Shown here: piece by piece, positions 22,882 through 34,800 of the stretch | How positions within the stretch are numbered: position 1 is the first letter of the stretch | How the letters are laid out: the number at the start of each line of letters is the position of its first letter | NCBI GenBank assembly: GCA_028826165.1 | Contig: JAPDFW010000054.1 | Span: 562,001 to 626,000 of the forward strand | Reading direction: 5' to 3' | Source: Anaeramoeba ignava | Taxonomy: Eukaryota; Metamonada; Anaeramoebidae | Length of the DNA stretch: 64,000 bases | Notes under the pieces: generated by a model | What the model was told of the DNA's origin: nothing | The model's database searches: none | What the model saw: only the letters and a program-made list of their open reading frames with translations | Position numbers and translations under genes: made by a program

Positions 22882-24389
22882 TCATAAAATTATGCAACAT
22901 TGATTTTGTTTTTTTGCTGTTCGATAAAATTGTTTTGAAGAATTGCTTAAAATTTCTGAACGATCAATTAAAGTATCAAGTTTTTCTCCTCTTTCTAAAG
23001 CACTTTCAATTGTATCTCTCTTTTAATTTTTATTTAAAAAAATTTTTTTAAATTTTTTAATTTTTTAATTTTTTAATTTATTTTTTTACAATTATAATTT
23101 TTGTTTCATCTAATTCTTTTTGAATTTTTGTTAATTTATCAACACTTTTTGGATCTTGAAATTTTTCAAGATCAGATTCTAAATCAGTTGTATCAAATTT
23201 TTGGTTTTCTTTATCCCAAACTTTTCTATTTTTAAATTAATTTTAAATTTATAAATTAATTTTAATTTTATAAATTAATTTTAATTTTAATTTTAATTTT
23301 AATTTAAATTTAATTTTAATTTTAATTTTAATTTTAATATTAATTTTGATTTTAATTTTATAAATTAATTTTAATTATAATTTTAATTTTAATTTTAATT
23401 TTAATTTTAATTTTAATTTTAATTTTAATTATAATTTTAATTTTAATTTTAATTTTAATTTTATATATTAATTTTAATTTTGATTATAATATTAATTTTG
23501 ATTTTGATTTTAATTTTAATATTAATTTTGGTTTTAATTTTGATTTAAATATTAATTTTAATATTAATTTTAATTTTATAAATGAATTTAATTTTAATTA
23601 TAATTTTAATTTTAATTTTAATTTTATAATTTTGATTTTTAATTTTAATTATAATTTTAATTTTAATTAATTTTGATTTTTAATTTTAATTTTAATTTTA
23701 ATTTTAATTTTAATTTTAATTTTAATTTTAAATTTAATTTTAATTTTAATTTTAATTATAATTTTAATTTTAATTTTAATTATAATTTTAATTTTAATTT
23801 TAATTTTAATTTTAATTTAAATATTAATTTTAATTATAATTTTAATTTTAATTTTAATTTTAATATTAATTTTAATTTTAATTTTAATTTCAATTTCAAT
23901 TTTAATATTAATTTTAATTTTAATTTTATAAATTAATTTTAATTTTATAAATGAATTTAATTTTAATTTTGATTTAAATATTAATTTTAATTTTATAAAT
24001 GAATTTTAATTTGAATTTTAATTTTATAAATGAATTTTAATTTTATAAATGAATTTTAATATTTACGAATATTTTGAAGCGAAATCATCCATAATTTTAT
24101 TAACAAAAGAAAAAGCAACACGAGAAGGATATTCTTTATCACAAATAGCAGCACCAGATAAACCATCATATCTAACAAAAGCATGACAAATATAATCATT
24201 TTCAGCAACTGATTGTCTTTGAGAAGTTTTTGTTCTTTCAATAATTGTAGAACTAAAAAAAACTGCCCATTGTTTAACTGTACTTCGTTGAAAAAATCCA
24301 AATGATGAAACATCAAATACTTTCGCTAATACTTTTGGTGTTTTTTCATCTGATGGCCATCTGAATAAAATTGCAGAAATTATTTTCAT
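22882..24389 (-). CDS. YKT6: YKT6-type R-SNARE (longin and SNARE domains, lipid-modified tail)
   Basis: R-SNARE for Golgi, endosome and vacuole fusion. Exons: 24067-24389, 23090-23225 and 22882-23019; introns of 841 and 70 bp have GT-AG ends. Joined, the exons give 198 residues, the length typical of YKT6. Exon 1 is the longin domain: [26 protein letters not shown] and [17 protein letters not shown]. Exons 2-3 are the SNARE helix: [15 protein letters not shown], then [19 protein letters not shown] with the central Arg. The tail is [15 protein letters not shown]: two cysteines with a CaaX-type end, as in YKT6 but with Leu last, which in other organisms favours geranylgeranylation. The first intron (23226-24066) is almost pure TTTTAA-type low-complexity DNA. 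The gene is head to head with 24583. Confidence 0.93.
23226..24066 (-). repeat. YKT6 intron 1 filled with TTTTAA hexamers
   Basis: This 841-bp intron consists of TTTTAA units with scattered TTTATAAAT variants and no other content. Frames open through it are artefacts of the hexamer. The boundaries are fixed by homology on both sides (KYS[16 protein letters not shown]). Confidence 0.85.
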
Positions 24390-24582
24390 TTTCTTTGTTT
24401 TTAAAAAATAATTAAAAGTTAGAACAATAAAAAAAAATAATTAAAAAAAAATAAAAAAATGAAAAAAAAAATCAAAAAAAATTTTTTTAAATAACAAAAT
24501 TAAAAAACGTTTTTTTTTTTTTTCTCCTTTTTCTTCTTTTCATTTTTTCTTCTTTTCTTTTCTTTCTTTAATTAATTAATTA
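24390..24582. promoter_or_regulatory. Divergent promoter between YKT6 and the secreted-protein gene
   Basis: 193 bp lie between the two ATGs. The plus side has TTTTCATTTTTTCTTC (24538-24553) and then TAATTAATTAATTA just before the ATG. The minus side has TTTTTTTTTTCATTTTTTTA. Both match the window-wide start element. Confidence 0.4.
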
Positions 24583-26429
24583 ATGTTTTTTTCTTTATTT
24601 TTCTTTTTTTTTAATTCAATTTTCTTTTATTCAAACTTGTATTGATCCAACTTCTTCAAATACACTTGAAGAATTTATTGAATGTCTTACAGAAAATTAT
24701 GCTGAACCAAATTCATTAACAACATGGAGTGCAAATTCACAACTTATTCAAGAATTTGTTAATACAGCAATTAAAATGTTAAGTGAAGAAGATTGTTCAT
24801 CAATTGATATTCAATCTCTTTCTCAACAATCTGATTATCAATTAGTTTATTTTTATGATCATGATTCTTTTCATCATTATTGTATTCTTTATGAAGTTTC
24901 TCAATCAACTGGTTTAGGAACATTTGTTGTTAACTTGGCTGTAGATTATCAAATTATTTATAAAATTATTTATAAAATTATTTATAAAATTATTTATAAA
25001 ATTATTTATAAAATTATTTATAAAATTATTTATAAAATTATTTATAAAATTATTTATAAAATTATTTATAAAATTATTTATAAAATTATTTATAAAATTA
25101 TTTATAAAATTATTTATAAAATTATTTATAAAATTATTTATAAAATTATTTATAAAATTATTTATAAAATTATTTATAAAATTATTTATATATTTATTTA
25201 TAAAATTATTTATAAAATTATTTATAAAATTATTTATATATTTATTTATATATTTATTTATAAATTTAATTATAAAATTATTTATTTATAAAATTATTTA
25301 TTTATTTATTTTATTATATTTATTTATAAAATTTATTTATATATTTATTTTTATATATTTATTTTATAAATTTATTTATATATTTAATTATATATTTATT
25401 TATATATTTATACATTTATTTATATATTTATTTATATATTTATTTATATATTTATTTATATATTTATTTATTTATTTATTTGTTTATTTATTTATATATT
25501 TATTTATATATTTATTTATATATTTATTTATATATTTATTTATATATTTATTTTTATTTATTTATATATTTATTTATTTATTTATTTATATATTTATTTA
25601 TATATTTATTTATTTATTTATATATTTATTTATATATTTATTAAAATTATTTATAAAAAAAAAGGGAACAATTCCAGTATCAATTGGAATACCACATCCT
25701 ATTTATGATTCTAACACTGAACTTCAAGGAGCAGGAGTTTTCAAAAAATCAGGAGCACAAACATTATTAATATCAGGAATAATAAGAAACGCATGTAATC
25801 AAACATCAGAATGCCAAAGTGGATATTATGTAACTGATCCAGCACATAATATTAATAACGGATTTTTCGAAGTTGTAATGATGTTAAAAGAATATTACGA
25901 ACAAAACAATCTACCATTACTTCATCTTCAATTACACGGAATGTCTGAAGCTTCTTGTTCTGATATTGATGTTCTTTTATCTTCAGGTCTTAAAATCAAG
26001 CCTGATAATAATTCATTTTTAAGTAAATTCACTTCGCAATTAAGAACTCAAGTTGATTCACTTGATGATCCTTGGTTTATTTTTTTATATCAAGATGACA
26101 CTTTACATGACTCTTGTGATTTGTATGGTACTTCAAATACTGAAGGTCGTGGACTCAATGGTGTTGATTCAAGTCTTGTTTGTTCTACTAGTTCTTCTTT
26201 TATTTCTCATTCTTTTATTCATGCTGAACAAAAATATTTTATTCGTCAAAATCGTTCTTATGATTTGTTTTGGGCAAATGCTTTAAAATATTCTTACTCT
26301 TCTGTTTATTGTCTTCCTATTCGTGATAATGTTGGAGGTTCTTGTCTTGTTGTTGATTCTTCTTCTCTCATTAATTTCTCACAATTTTTATTTTTATTTA
26401 TATTTTTTATATTTTTTATATTTTTATAA
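24583..26429 (+). CDS. Predicted secreted or surface protein of unknown family
   Basis: Exons 24583-24940 and 25665-26429; a 724-bp GT-AG intron sits between VVNLA and [12 protein letters not shown]. The start MFFSLFFFF is in a different frame from [13 protein letters not shown]; one extra T in the run at 24601-24612 explains it. With that corrected it is 373 residues with a hydrophobic signal peptide. The mature part is Cys-rich ([35 protein letters not shown]). It has conserved-looking His/Asp clusters: [33 protein letters not shown] and LHLQLHGM. The C-terminus is very hydrophobic ([15 protein letters not shown]), so it may be a membrane or lipid anchor. The clusters resemble those of metal-dependent hydrolases, but I do not recognise the family and claim no activity. 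Confidence 0.7.
24941..25664 (+). repeat. Intron made of a 12-bp ATTATTTATAAA tandem array
   Basis: About 20 perfect copies of the 12-mer lead into degenerate ATATTTATTT repeats. The GTAGATTATC donor and AAAAAAAAAG acceptor are set by the flanking protein frame. The array happens to be open on the plus strand, as an IIYK repeat, but it is intronic. Confidence 0.8.
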
Positions 26430-26492
26430 ATTTCAACAAAATTATTTCAAACATGATTTTGATTTATTTAAAATTATTTCAACAAAATTATT

Positions 26493-27599
26493 TCAAACAT
26501 GATTTTTCTTGAAATTTTCAACAAAATCATCAATAAGTACAGGCCAATAACTTAATGGATCATAATTATTTAAATTTGAATCAAATTCTTGAAAAAAATC
26601 AAAAGTTAATTCCCAAGTATCATAAGTTATACTTTTAATTTGATCTTTTATTTTCTTGTTTTTGTTGTTTTTTTTTTTGAAATTAAATTTAAAACAAAAT
26701 AATTATTTTTAATTTAATTTTTAATTTAATTTTTAACTTACATCAATAAATTTTATCCAATTTCTTGCAATTTCTGAAGTTTCGGAAAAAATTTTTTGCC
26801 AAATTTCAAAAGCAAAATCAATTTCTAAAACAAAAAATTTTAATACAAATCTTATTTTGAAAAATTAATTTCTTTAAAAATTTTTACCAATAACTTTTTT
26901 TGGTTCACCAGAACCTAAAGAGAATAAATAAAGATAAAATTTTTTAAAGTCATCTATTGCAGAAACTGATTCTCTAAATTTTGGAATAGCATTTTTCATT
27001 TCTTCTAATGTTTGACAACTTTAAAAAGGAATTCAATTTAAAAAATTCAATTTAAAAAAATTTTTTCTTATTTAAAATTCTTTACGAAAAACTATTCCAT
27101 CCATTTACAAATTCCATTTGAGTTAATTCATTTACTTTTCTTGCTTTAAAATTCCAGAAAATTATATAAATAACTATATCAGAAGGATCTACAAGAAGAT
27201 CTAAAAAGAATTTTTTTATTCCATCTTTTAAAATCAAATTTTTTTTTAAATCTAAATCAAAATTAAAATTAAAATTAAAATCAATATTAAAATTAAAATT
27301 AAAATCAATATTAAAATTAAAATTTAAATTAAAAATAAAATCAAAATTAAATTTAAAATTAAAATCAATATTAAAATTAAAATTTAAATTAAAATTTTTT
27401 AACCTCGATATTTTCCAAATATTTCAATTAAATTTTTATTGGATTCGTTTAAAAGTCTTTCTGTTGGAATTATTTTTGGATCTTTTCTTGGTGGATTTTG
27501 TGAAAAATCTTCTATTAATTCTTGTATTTGAAAATTTCTTTTTTGAAATTCTTGTAAATTAATTTTTGAATTTGATTTAAATTTTTGATTTGTTTTCAT
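26493..27599 (-). CDS. DCN1-like protein (cullin NEDD8 ligase cofactor)
   Basis: Scaffold-type E3 that helps UBC12 transfer NEDD8 to cullins. Five exons: 27404-27599, 27086-27251, 26888-27018, 26742-26824 and 26493-26654; introns of 152, 67, 63 and 87 bp are all GT-AG. Joined they give 245 residues, close to DCN1 proteins. Landmarks of the potentiating-neddylation domain are DGIKKFFLDLLVDPSD, IIFWNFKARKVNELTQMEF, VNGWNSF, IDDFKKFYLYLFSLG, IDFAFEIWQKIF, YDTWELTFDF and the terminal NNYDPLSYWPVLIDDFVE. The N-terminus (MKTNQKFKSNSKINLQEF) has no clear UBA domain, unlike some animal DCN1 forms. The many BTB proteins in this window would be plausible clients through cullin-3; that link is inference. 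Confidence 0.93.
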
Positions 27600-27649
27600 T
27601 AATAAAAAATGAAAATTGAAAAATGAAAAAAATGAAAATTGAAAAAAAA

Positions 27650-29520
27650 AGGAAAATTAATTTGGAAATTATATTTTAATTTAAAATAATATTTTGAAAT
27701 AATTTATAAATAAATATTAAATTAAAATTATTTTAAAAAAAGATTTATATTTATTAAAAAAATTGATTATATTTTTAATAATTAAATAATTAAATAATAT
27801 TAATTTAGAAATTATAATTTAATTTAAAATAATATTTTATAATAATTTATAAATAAATATAAAATTAAAATTATTTTAAAAAAAGATTTATATTTATTAA
27901 ATAAATTGATTATAATTTTAATAATTAATTAATTAAATAATATTAATTTGGAAATTATATTTTAATTTAAAATAATATTTTGAAATAATTTATAAATAAA
28001 TATTAAATTAAAATTATTTTAAAAAGATTTATATTTATTAAAAAGTTGATTATAATTTTAATAATTAATTAATTAAATAATATTAATTTGGAAATTATAT
28101 TTTAATTTAAAATAATATTTTAAAATAATTTGTAAATAAATATTAAATTAAAATTATTTTAAAAAGATTTATATTTATTAAATAAAGTTGATTATAATTT
28201 TAATAATTAAATAATTAAATAATATTAATTTGGAAATTATATTTTAATTTAAAATAATATTTTGAAATAATTTATAAATAAATATTAAATTAAAATTATT
28301 TTAAAAAGATTTATATTTATTAAAAAATTGATTATAATTTTATTAATTAAATAATTAAATAATATTAATTTAGAAATTATAATTTAATTTAAAATAATAT
28401 TTTGAAATAATTTATAAATAAATATTAAATTAAAATTATTTTAAAAAAAAGATTTATATTTATTAAATAAATTGATTATAATTTTATTAATTAAATAATT
28501 AATTAATATTAATTTAGAAATTATAATTTAATTTAAAATAATATTTTGAAATAATTTATAAATAAATATTAAATTAAAATTATTTTAAAAAGATTTATAT
28601 TTATTAAAATAAATTGATTATAATTTTAATAATTAAATAATTAAATAATATTTTTTAATAATTTGAAATAATTTGTAAATAAATATTAAATTAAAAATTA
28701 TTTTAAGATTTATTTATTAAAAATTGATTATAATTTTAAATATTAAAAATATTTTATTTTTAATATTTTTAAATAAATAATTAAAATTAAAATTATTTTA
28801 AAAAGATTTATATTTATTAAATAAATTGATTATAAATAATTTGGAAATTAAATTATAATTTAATTTAAAATAATATTTTGAAATAATTTATAAATAAATA
28901 TTAAATTAAAATTATTTTAAAAAGATTTAATTTATTAAAAATTGATTATAATTTTATTAATTAAATTTAATTTGGAAATTATATTTTAATTTAAAAATAA
29001 TATTTTGAAATAATTTATAAATAAATATTAAATTAAAATTATTTTAAAAAGATTTATATTTATTAAAAATAAATTGATTATATTTTTAATAATTAAATAA
29101 TTAAATAATATTAATTTAGAAATTATATTTTAATTTAAAATAATATTTTGAAATAATTTATAAATAAATATTAAATTAAAATTATTTTAAAAAAGATTTA
29201 AATTTATTAAAAAAATTGATTATAATTTTATTAATTAAATAATTAAATAATATTAATTTGGAAATTATATTTTAATTTAAAATAATATTTTGAAATAATT
29301 TATAAATAAATATTAAATTAAAATTATTTTAAAAAAAGATTTATATTTATTAAAAAAATTGATTATATTTTTAATAATTAAATAATTAAATAATATTAAT
29401 TTGGAAATTATATTTTAATTTAAAATAATATTTTAAAAAGATTTATATTTATTAAAAATTGATTTATTTTTATTAATTAAATAATTAAATAATATTAATT
29501 TGGAAAAAAAAATTATTTTA
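27650..29520. repeat. Satellite array, unit 140-144 bp, about 12 copies
   Basis: The marker GAAATTATATTTTAATTTAA (or a close variant) recurs at 27665, 27808, 27951, 28091, 28233, 28373, 28517, 28975, 29119, 29261 and 29404. Spacing is 140-144 bp apart from a degenerate stretch at about 28620-28975. Units differ by small indels, mostly in A and T runs. It fills the divergent spacer between DCN1 and the BTB-TLDc gene and holds no gene. Confidence 0.9.
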
Positions 29521-29599
29521 AAAATATTTTAAAATAATTTATTTATTAAAAAAATTTTTCTTTTTATTTTCCATTTTTTTTTAAAATTGAAATGATGAA

Positions 29600-29711
29600 A
29601 AAAAAATTTTTTTGTTGTAAAAAAATCATTTTTTTTCAATTTTTAATTTGCTAGACAATATATAAAAACAAAAATAAAAAAAAACAAAAACAAACAAACA
29701 AACAAGAAAAA
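29600..29711 (+). promoter_or_regulatory. Promoter and leader of the BTB-TLDc gene
   Basis: AATCATTTTTTTTC is followed by TTTGCTAGACAATATATAAAAA and then a CAAACAAACAAACAAG leader to the ATG at 29712. TATATAAAAA, about 50 bp upstream of the ATG, is the only clear TATA-like sequence that I see in the window. Confidence 0.4.
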
Positions 29712-31217
29712 ATGACAAAAAGATACTTTGATCAAGATAAACTAACACAAGATTTACGAAAATTATTATTTTCAACTAACAATTTAAGTGATTTTGAAAT
29801 AATAGTAACACAAGCAAATCAAACGGAAACAATATTCAATTGTCATCGGGCGATATTATCATTTCGGAGCAATTATTTTGATGGATTATTCCGCTCCAAA
29901 ATGAAGGAATATCAAGAAGGAAGAGTTTTTTTCAGCGATGTATCACCCGAAGTGATGAAAAATATACTAGATTATATTTATACAGGATCAATTGAAATCA
30001 CTGAAGAAAATGCAGTTGAAATTTTAATTAAATCAAAGCAATTATGTATTGATGAAATTGTGTTTTTCACGTCAAACTTTATTCAACGCAATATAAACAT
30101 CGACAATGTCGTTGAGATTTTAAATATCGCAAGTCAGTTCGACTGCGACCAAGTTTTTAACTACTGTTTCCATTTTATTAAAGACCATTTCCAGCAATTA
30201 ATTGATAATATCGACTCCAATTATTTCCATCTTTCCGAAAAGCATTTGAAAATGTTTTTGGAGCAAAATGATCTCAATGTGGAGCAAGAATTGGACCTTT
30301 TTTACGCCGTTCTCAAATGGTCGCAATTCAATGCAGGGTTGCCTGTTGGGATCGAGAGAGTTCCCAATAACAAACCGACGAAATTTAGTTCCATTTTTTC
30401 AAACGTTATAAAAAAAATCAGATTTTGTGATATTGATCGCAATGAGATTAAAAAAATACACAAAATGGATATCGTTCCCCTCGATATCATGAATGCCGTT
30501 AACATCCTCCATGAAATTAGCACAATATCCCCCGATCCAAACCAATACAAAGAAAAGCTTAAACAGCTTGAAGACGAACAAAGCCAAAAAAACAGTTTAA
30601 TTTTCCAGTCTCGAATTGAACTTTCCAAAAGCTCGATTATCAAGAACCACAAACAGTTTATCCAGGATCTGCGCGGATGGATCAACGACGACCAATTCTT
30701 CATCCACATGCGTCTGGGGTTTTCGGGACAACGCGACACTTTTTCACCTCAAATATTCCACGATAAATGTGATGAAAAGGGAAAGTCACTTGTCATAATC
30801 AAAACATGTGACGGTTACATTTTTGGTGGCTTTACTGAAGTTGGCTGGTCCAAAAATAAGGAAAAGTGGATCACTACCGTTGGTAATGGAGGATTCATTC
30901 GCGATGAGCATGCGTTTATTTTTTCTCTTCTCAATCCCTCAAATTCGCCTGCCCAAATGTTTCCTATTAAAAAAGGCAAAGAGCAATTTGCTATTTTTTG
31001 GAGTAAAAATAGTGGTCCTTGTTTCGGTGGAACTTTTGTTTATGGTCATGATCTTGGTATTTCTGGTGATAAATTCCAGAAGTGTTTTACTAATTTTGGT
31101 CATACTTATCAATATTCAGAGTTACTTCTTAATAAAGGTTATCAAGCTGAAGAATTTCTTGCTGGTAGTTATAGGAATTGGCAGATTGATGAGATTGAGA
31201 TTTTTTACTTGTTTTAA
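29712..31217 (+). CDS. BTB-BACK-TLDc domain protein
   Basis: 501 residues. The BTB domain (about 15-115) contains LSDFEIIVTQ, NCHRAILSFRSNYFDGLF and NILDYIYTGSIEI. BACK follows (about 118-215; ILNIASQFDCDQVFNYC, FLEQNDLNVEQELDLFYAVLKWS). A short coiled linker leads to TLDc (about 320-501): GWINDDQFF, GKSLVIIKTCDGYIFGGFTEVGW, HAFIFSLLNP, SGPCFGG and SYRNWQIDEIEIFYLF. Unlike the paralogue at 4966 it has a full BACK domain and no 8-residue coil repeats. The middle of the gene (about 30050-31000) is clearly richer in G+C than its ends and flanks, with codons such as GAC, CGC and CTC. Role as for other BTB-BACK proteins: likely a cullin-3 adaptor; TLDc target unknown. Confidence 0.9.
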   Translation: MTKRYFDQDKLTQDLRKLLFSTNNLSDFEIIVTQANQTETIFNCHRAILSFRSNYFDGLFRSKMKEYQEGRVFFSDVSPEVMKNILDYIYTGSIEITEENAVEILIKSKQLCIDEIVFFTSNFIQRNINIDNVVEILNIASQFDCDQVFNYCFHFIKDHFQQLIDNIDSNYFHLSEKHLKMFLEQNDLNVEQELDLFYAVLKWSQFNAGLPVGIERVPNNKPTKFSSIFSNVIKKIRFCDIDRNEIKKIHKMDIVPLDIMNAVNILHEISTISPDPNQYKEKLKQLEDEQSQKNSLIFQSRIELSKSSIIKNHKQFIQDLRGWINDDQFFIHMRLGFSGQRDTFSPQIFHDKCDEKGKSLVIIKTCDGYIFGGFTEVGWSKNKEKWITTVGNGGFIRDEHAFIFSLLNPSNSPAQMFPIKKGKEQFAIFWSKNSGPCFGGTFVYGHDLGISGDKFQKCFTNFGHTYQYSELLLNKGYQAEEFLAGSYRNWQIDEIEIFYLF

Positions 31218-31239
31218 TTTTTCTTTTCTTTTCTTTTCT

Positions 31240-31800
31240 TTTCTTTTAGAATTTGGAATTTGGAATTTGGAATTTGGAATTTGGAATTGTTGTTGTTTTT
31301 TTTTTTTTTGATAAACTATAAAAAAATAAAAATCAAAAATATAAACAAAAATTGATTTAAAAATTGGATTAAAAAATTGATTTAAAAATTGATTAAAAAA
31401 TTGGATTAAAAATTGGATTTAAAAATTGATTTAAAAATTGATTTAAAAATTGATTAAAAATTAAATAAAAGTTGATTTAAAAAATTGATTAAAAATCGAT
31501 TAAAAAATTGATTTAAAAATTGATTAAAAATTGATTTAAAAATTGATTTAAAAATTGGAATTAAAAAATGGATTTAAAAATTGGATTAAAAAATTGATTT
31601 AAAAATTGATTAAAAAATTGATTTAAAAATTGATTTAAAAATTGGATTTAAAAATTGATTAAAAATTTAAATAAAAATTGATTAAAAATTAATTTAAAAT
31701 TTAATTAAAAATTGATTAAAAAATTGATTTAAAATTGATTTAAAAATTGATTAGAAATTGATTTAAAAATTGATTTAGAAATCGATTTAGTGATTGAAAA
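31240..31800. repeat. AATTTGG heptamers and a TTTAAAAATTGA tandem array
   Basis: AATTTGG is repeated about five times at 31248-31288, right after the BTB-TLDc gene. From about 31350 to 31790 the DNA is built from AAAAATTGATT and AAAAATTGGATT units of 14-15 bp. No gene is present. Confidence 0.8.
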
Positions 31801-31839
31801 AAAAAATTAATTGAAAAAAGTAAAAGTAAAAGTAATTAA

Positions 31840-34800
31840 TTAATTAATAAATTTTTGAGTTCCAAGTAAATCTTTTTGAATTTTTTGAATTTCTTCATCA
31901 GTTGGAGGTTCAAGTTCATAAGATAAAGAATTTTGAACTGGATAATAAAAATCCAAAAGGGAAAAAATAGTATTATTCAAATCTTGAATATATTTAGCAT
32001 TTTCCAAAAAAATCAAGTGTTCTTGTTTAGTAGCTTTATCTTTCAAAACAGAATTAGCATAAAGAATATGATAAGAAAAATCAAGTGAATTAAATAGTTC
32101 TCTTTGGTTGAGAAAATATATGATTGTAGCGCCAGCCCAAGCAATTCCATCCCCAAAAAGTTGTTGATAAGTAAATGTTTTTTGTGCGTTTTTTGGATCC
32201 GTTTTTTCATCTGGAGGTAAACAGAACATAAATTGTAAGCAACTCCATAATCGGTAAAATTCATTTGAACGACTGATGTTGAATAATCCTGGTGTTGTAT
32301 CTCCTAACCATTTATCTCTTACTGGATCTAGCATTTTGTTTGTGTGTTCAAGTACAGCTTTAAATAATGACATTGGTTTAACTTCCTTGCTATAAATCTA
32401 TTTTAATTTTTTGAAATTTTGAATTTAATTTTTAATTTTGATTTTGATTTTAATTTTTAATTTTGATTTTAAATGAATTTTAATTTTTAATTAGATTTTA
32501 AATGAATTTTAAATTTAAATTTAATTTAAAAATGAATTTTGAATTGAATTTGTACAGAAGTTGTTTCTTGAGTAAAACTTAATAAATCTTTAGCTGCTAA
32601 AGAACTTTTCAAAATATTTTCATTATCATTTTTGAGAGTTAAATTTTGGACAGCATTATCCAAAAACAATAAAGTATTATCATCATCATTATCATTATTA
32701 TCATTATCATCATCTTTTTTATCCTTATTAATTTTCTTTTTGCTAGGAGGAACAACACCAACAAAAGGGGCCGAGTTTATGAATGTCTGGAAATTCATTA
32801 CGGGAATAACATGTTCAAAAAGTCTCATAAGAGCAATAGTGTTTCCCAATTCACGAAAGTTTTGAAAAACACCTGGTTCTAATTCTTCATATTGACGAAT
32901 AACATCGAGAGGAACAACAAAATAACCGAAACAACCATCAATACCATAATCAAGGGATGGGAGATTTGTCTTTGTGGAGATGCCACTAAGAAGTTCCTCA
33001 ACATAAGGAGCCAAAATATTCTGAGTTTTCAACGCGGAATTAGTCAAACACTCCTGAACAATAAGCGGCAAATCCTTTTCGCCCGAAACTTTCAGGAATG
33101 AGATAATATGTGGAGCGCCAAAAAACTCACAACGAAGACGATTGATATTCTCGAAATATTCGTTCAAAGTTTTGGATCCATATAAAAATGCATTGGGCAC
33201 TTTGGGAGGGGGATCGCGCAGTGTTTCATGGACAAAAGAGCGAGGAGCTCTCAAAAAGCGCTGGGTTGTTGAATTGAACACAAAGTTAGGGATAATATCC
33301 TCGACTAACTCAAATAGAAAATGCAGTGTGATTCTGTTCTGTAGTGAGACAAGTGATGTGCTTTCATTAATTTCTGACAGCATATTTTCAAAACTGTCAA
33401 GAAATAAATACTGTGAAAGTAAGTTGTGTGTGTTTTGGATGCTTTGTAGCATCTCGTCAAGTTGAATTATCCCTGTTGCATCTGAAGACTCGAATATCTG
33501 TATCGCTGCGTTGATGTTCTCACGCAAAATGTTGTTAATTTTTTGAGTTAAAAGATTGGAAAAATTCACTGTTCTTCCCAATAATGTCACATGACGTTGC
33601 ATCAATAATGTTTGATATCGCGTCTTTGGCGCTATAAGTCGATCCAGTTTGTTGTCTATTTTTCGGATCTCTGCCCGATACTCGTTGTCAATCATCATTG
33701 TTGATGCTAAATATTTGTAATAATGAAAAATTTCTTCTCCTAATTGAAATACTAATTGATCAAAGCATAAATTCACTTCAGCTTCGATTTCTTCAAATAG
33801 GTATTGTTGTTCGAGAAAGTTGAGTGATTGTTCCGCTGCATCGTTGTAAAGAGAAAGTGGATATAATGATAATTCTGATAAATGTGATGTTCGCATTGAG
33901 AGTGAGTGTCTTGCCAATATCCAAGGAAGAGAAAATTCTACTGGAAACTATATTTATATATTTTATTATTTTAATATTTATATATTTTAATATTTATATA
34001 TTTTAATATTTTATATTTTAATATTTATATATTTTAATATTTTAATATTTTAATATTTTAATATTTTAATATTCATATATTTTAATATTTTAATATTTAT
34101 ATACTTTAATATTTTAATATTTTAATATTTATATATTTTAATATTTTATTATTTTTATATTTTAATATTTAATATTTTAATATTTTATTATTTTATTATT
34201 TATATTTTAATATTTTAATATTTTATATATTTTATTATTTTAATATTTTAATATTTTTAATATTTATATATTTTTATTATTATTATTTTAATATTTATAT
34301 ATTTTAATATTTATTTTAATATTTTAATATTTTAATATTTATTTATTTTAATATTTATATATTTTGAATATTTATATATTTGAATATTTTAATATTTATA
34401 TATTTTAATATTTTAATATTTTAATATTTTAATATTTAATAATATTTTAATATTTTTTAATATTTATATATTTTAATATTTGTATATTTTAATATTTTTT
34501 TTTTATATTTATATATTTTTAATATTTTATTATTTTATTATTTTAATATTTTAATATTTTAATATTTTAATATTTTATATTTTAATATTTTAATATTTTT
34601 AATTTATTTATATATTATATTTTTAATATTTTTTAATTTTTAATTTTTAATATTTTATATATTTTAATTTATTATTTTTATATTTTTTTTATATTTTTAA
34701 TATTTTAATATTTTAATATTTTAATATTTTAATATTTTATTATTTTTAATATTTTATTATTTTAATATTTTTAATATTTATATATTTTAATATTTCAAAA

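Noticed and set aside
24950-25291. Long open frame repeating IIYK
   Set aside because: It is the 12-bp ATTATTTATAAA array inside an intron; the flanking exons join in frame without it.
27650-29520. CRISPR-like regular repeats
   Set aside because: The repeats are contiguous tandem units of about 142 bp with no unique spacers, in a eukaryotic genome; this is satellite DNA.
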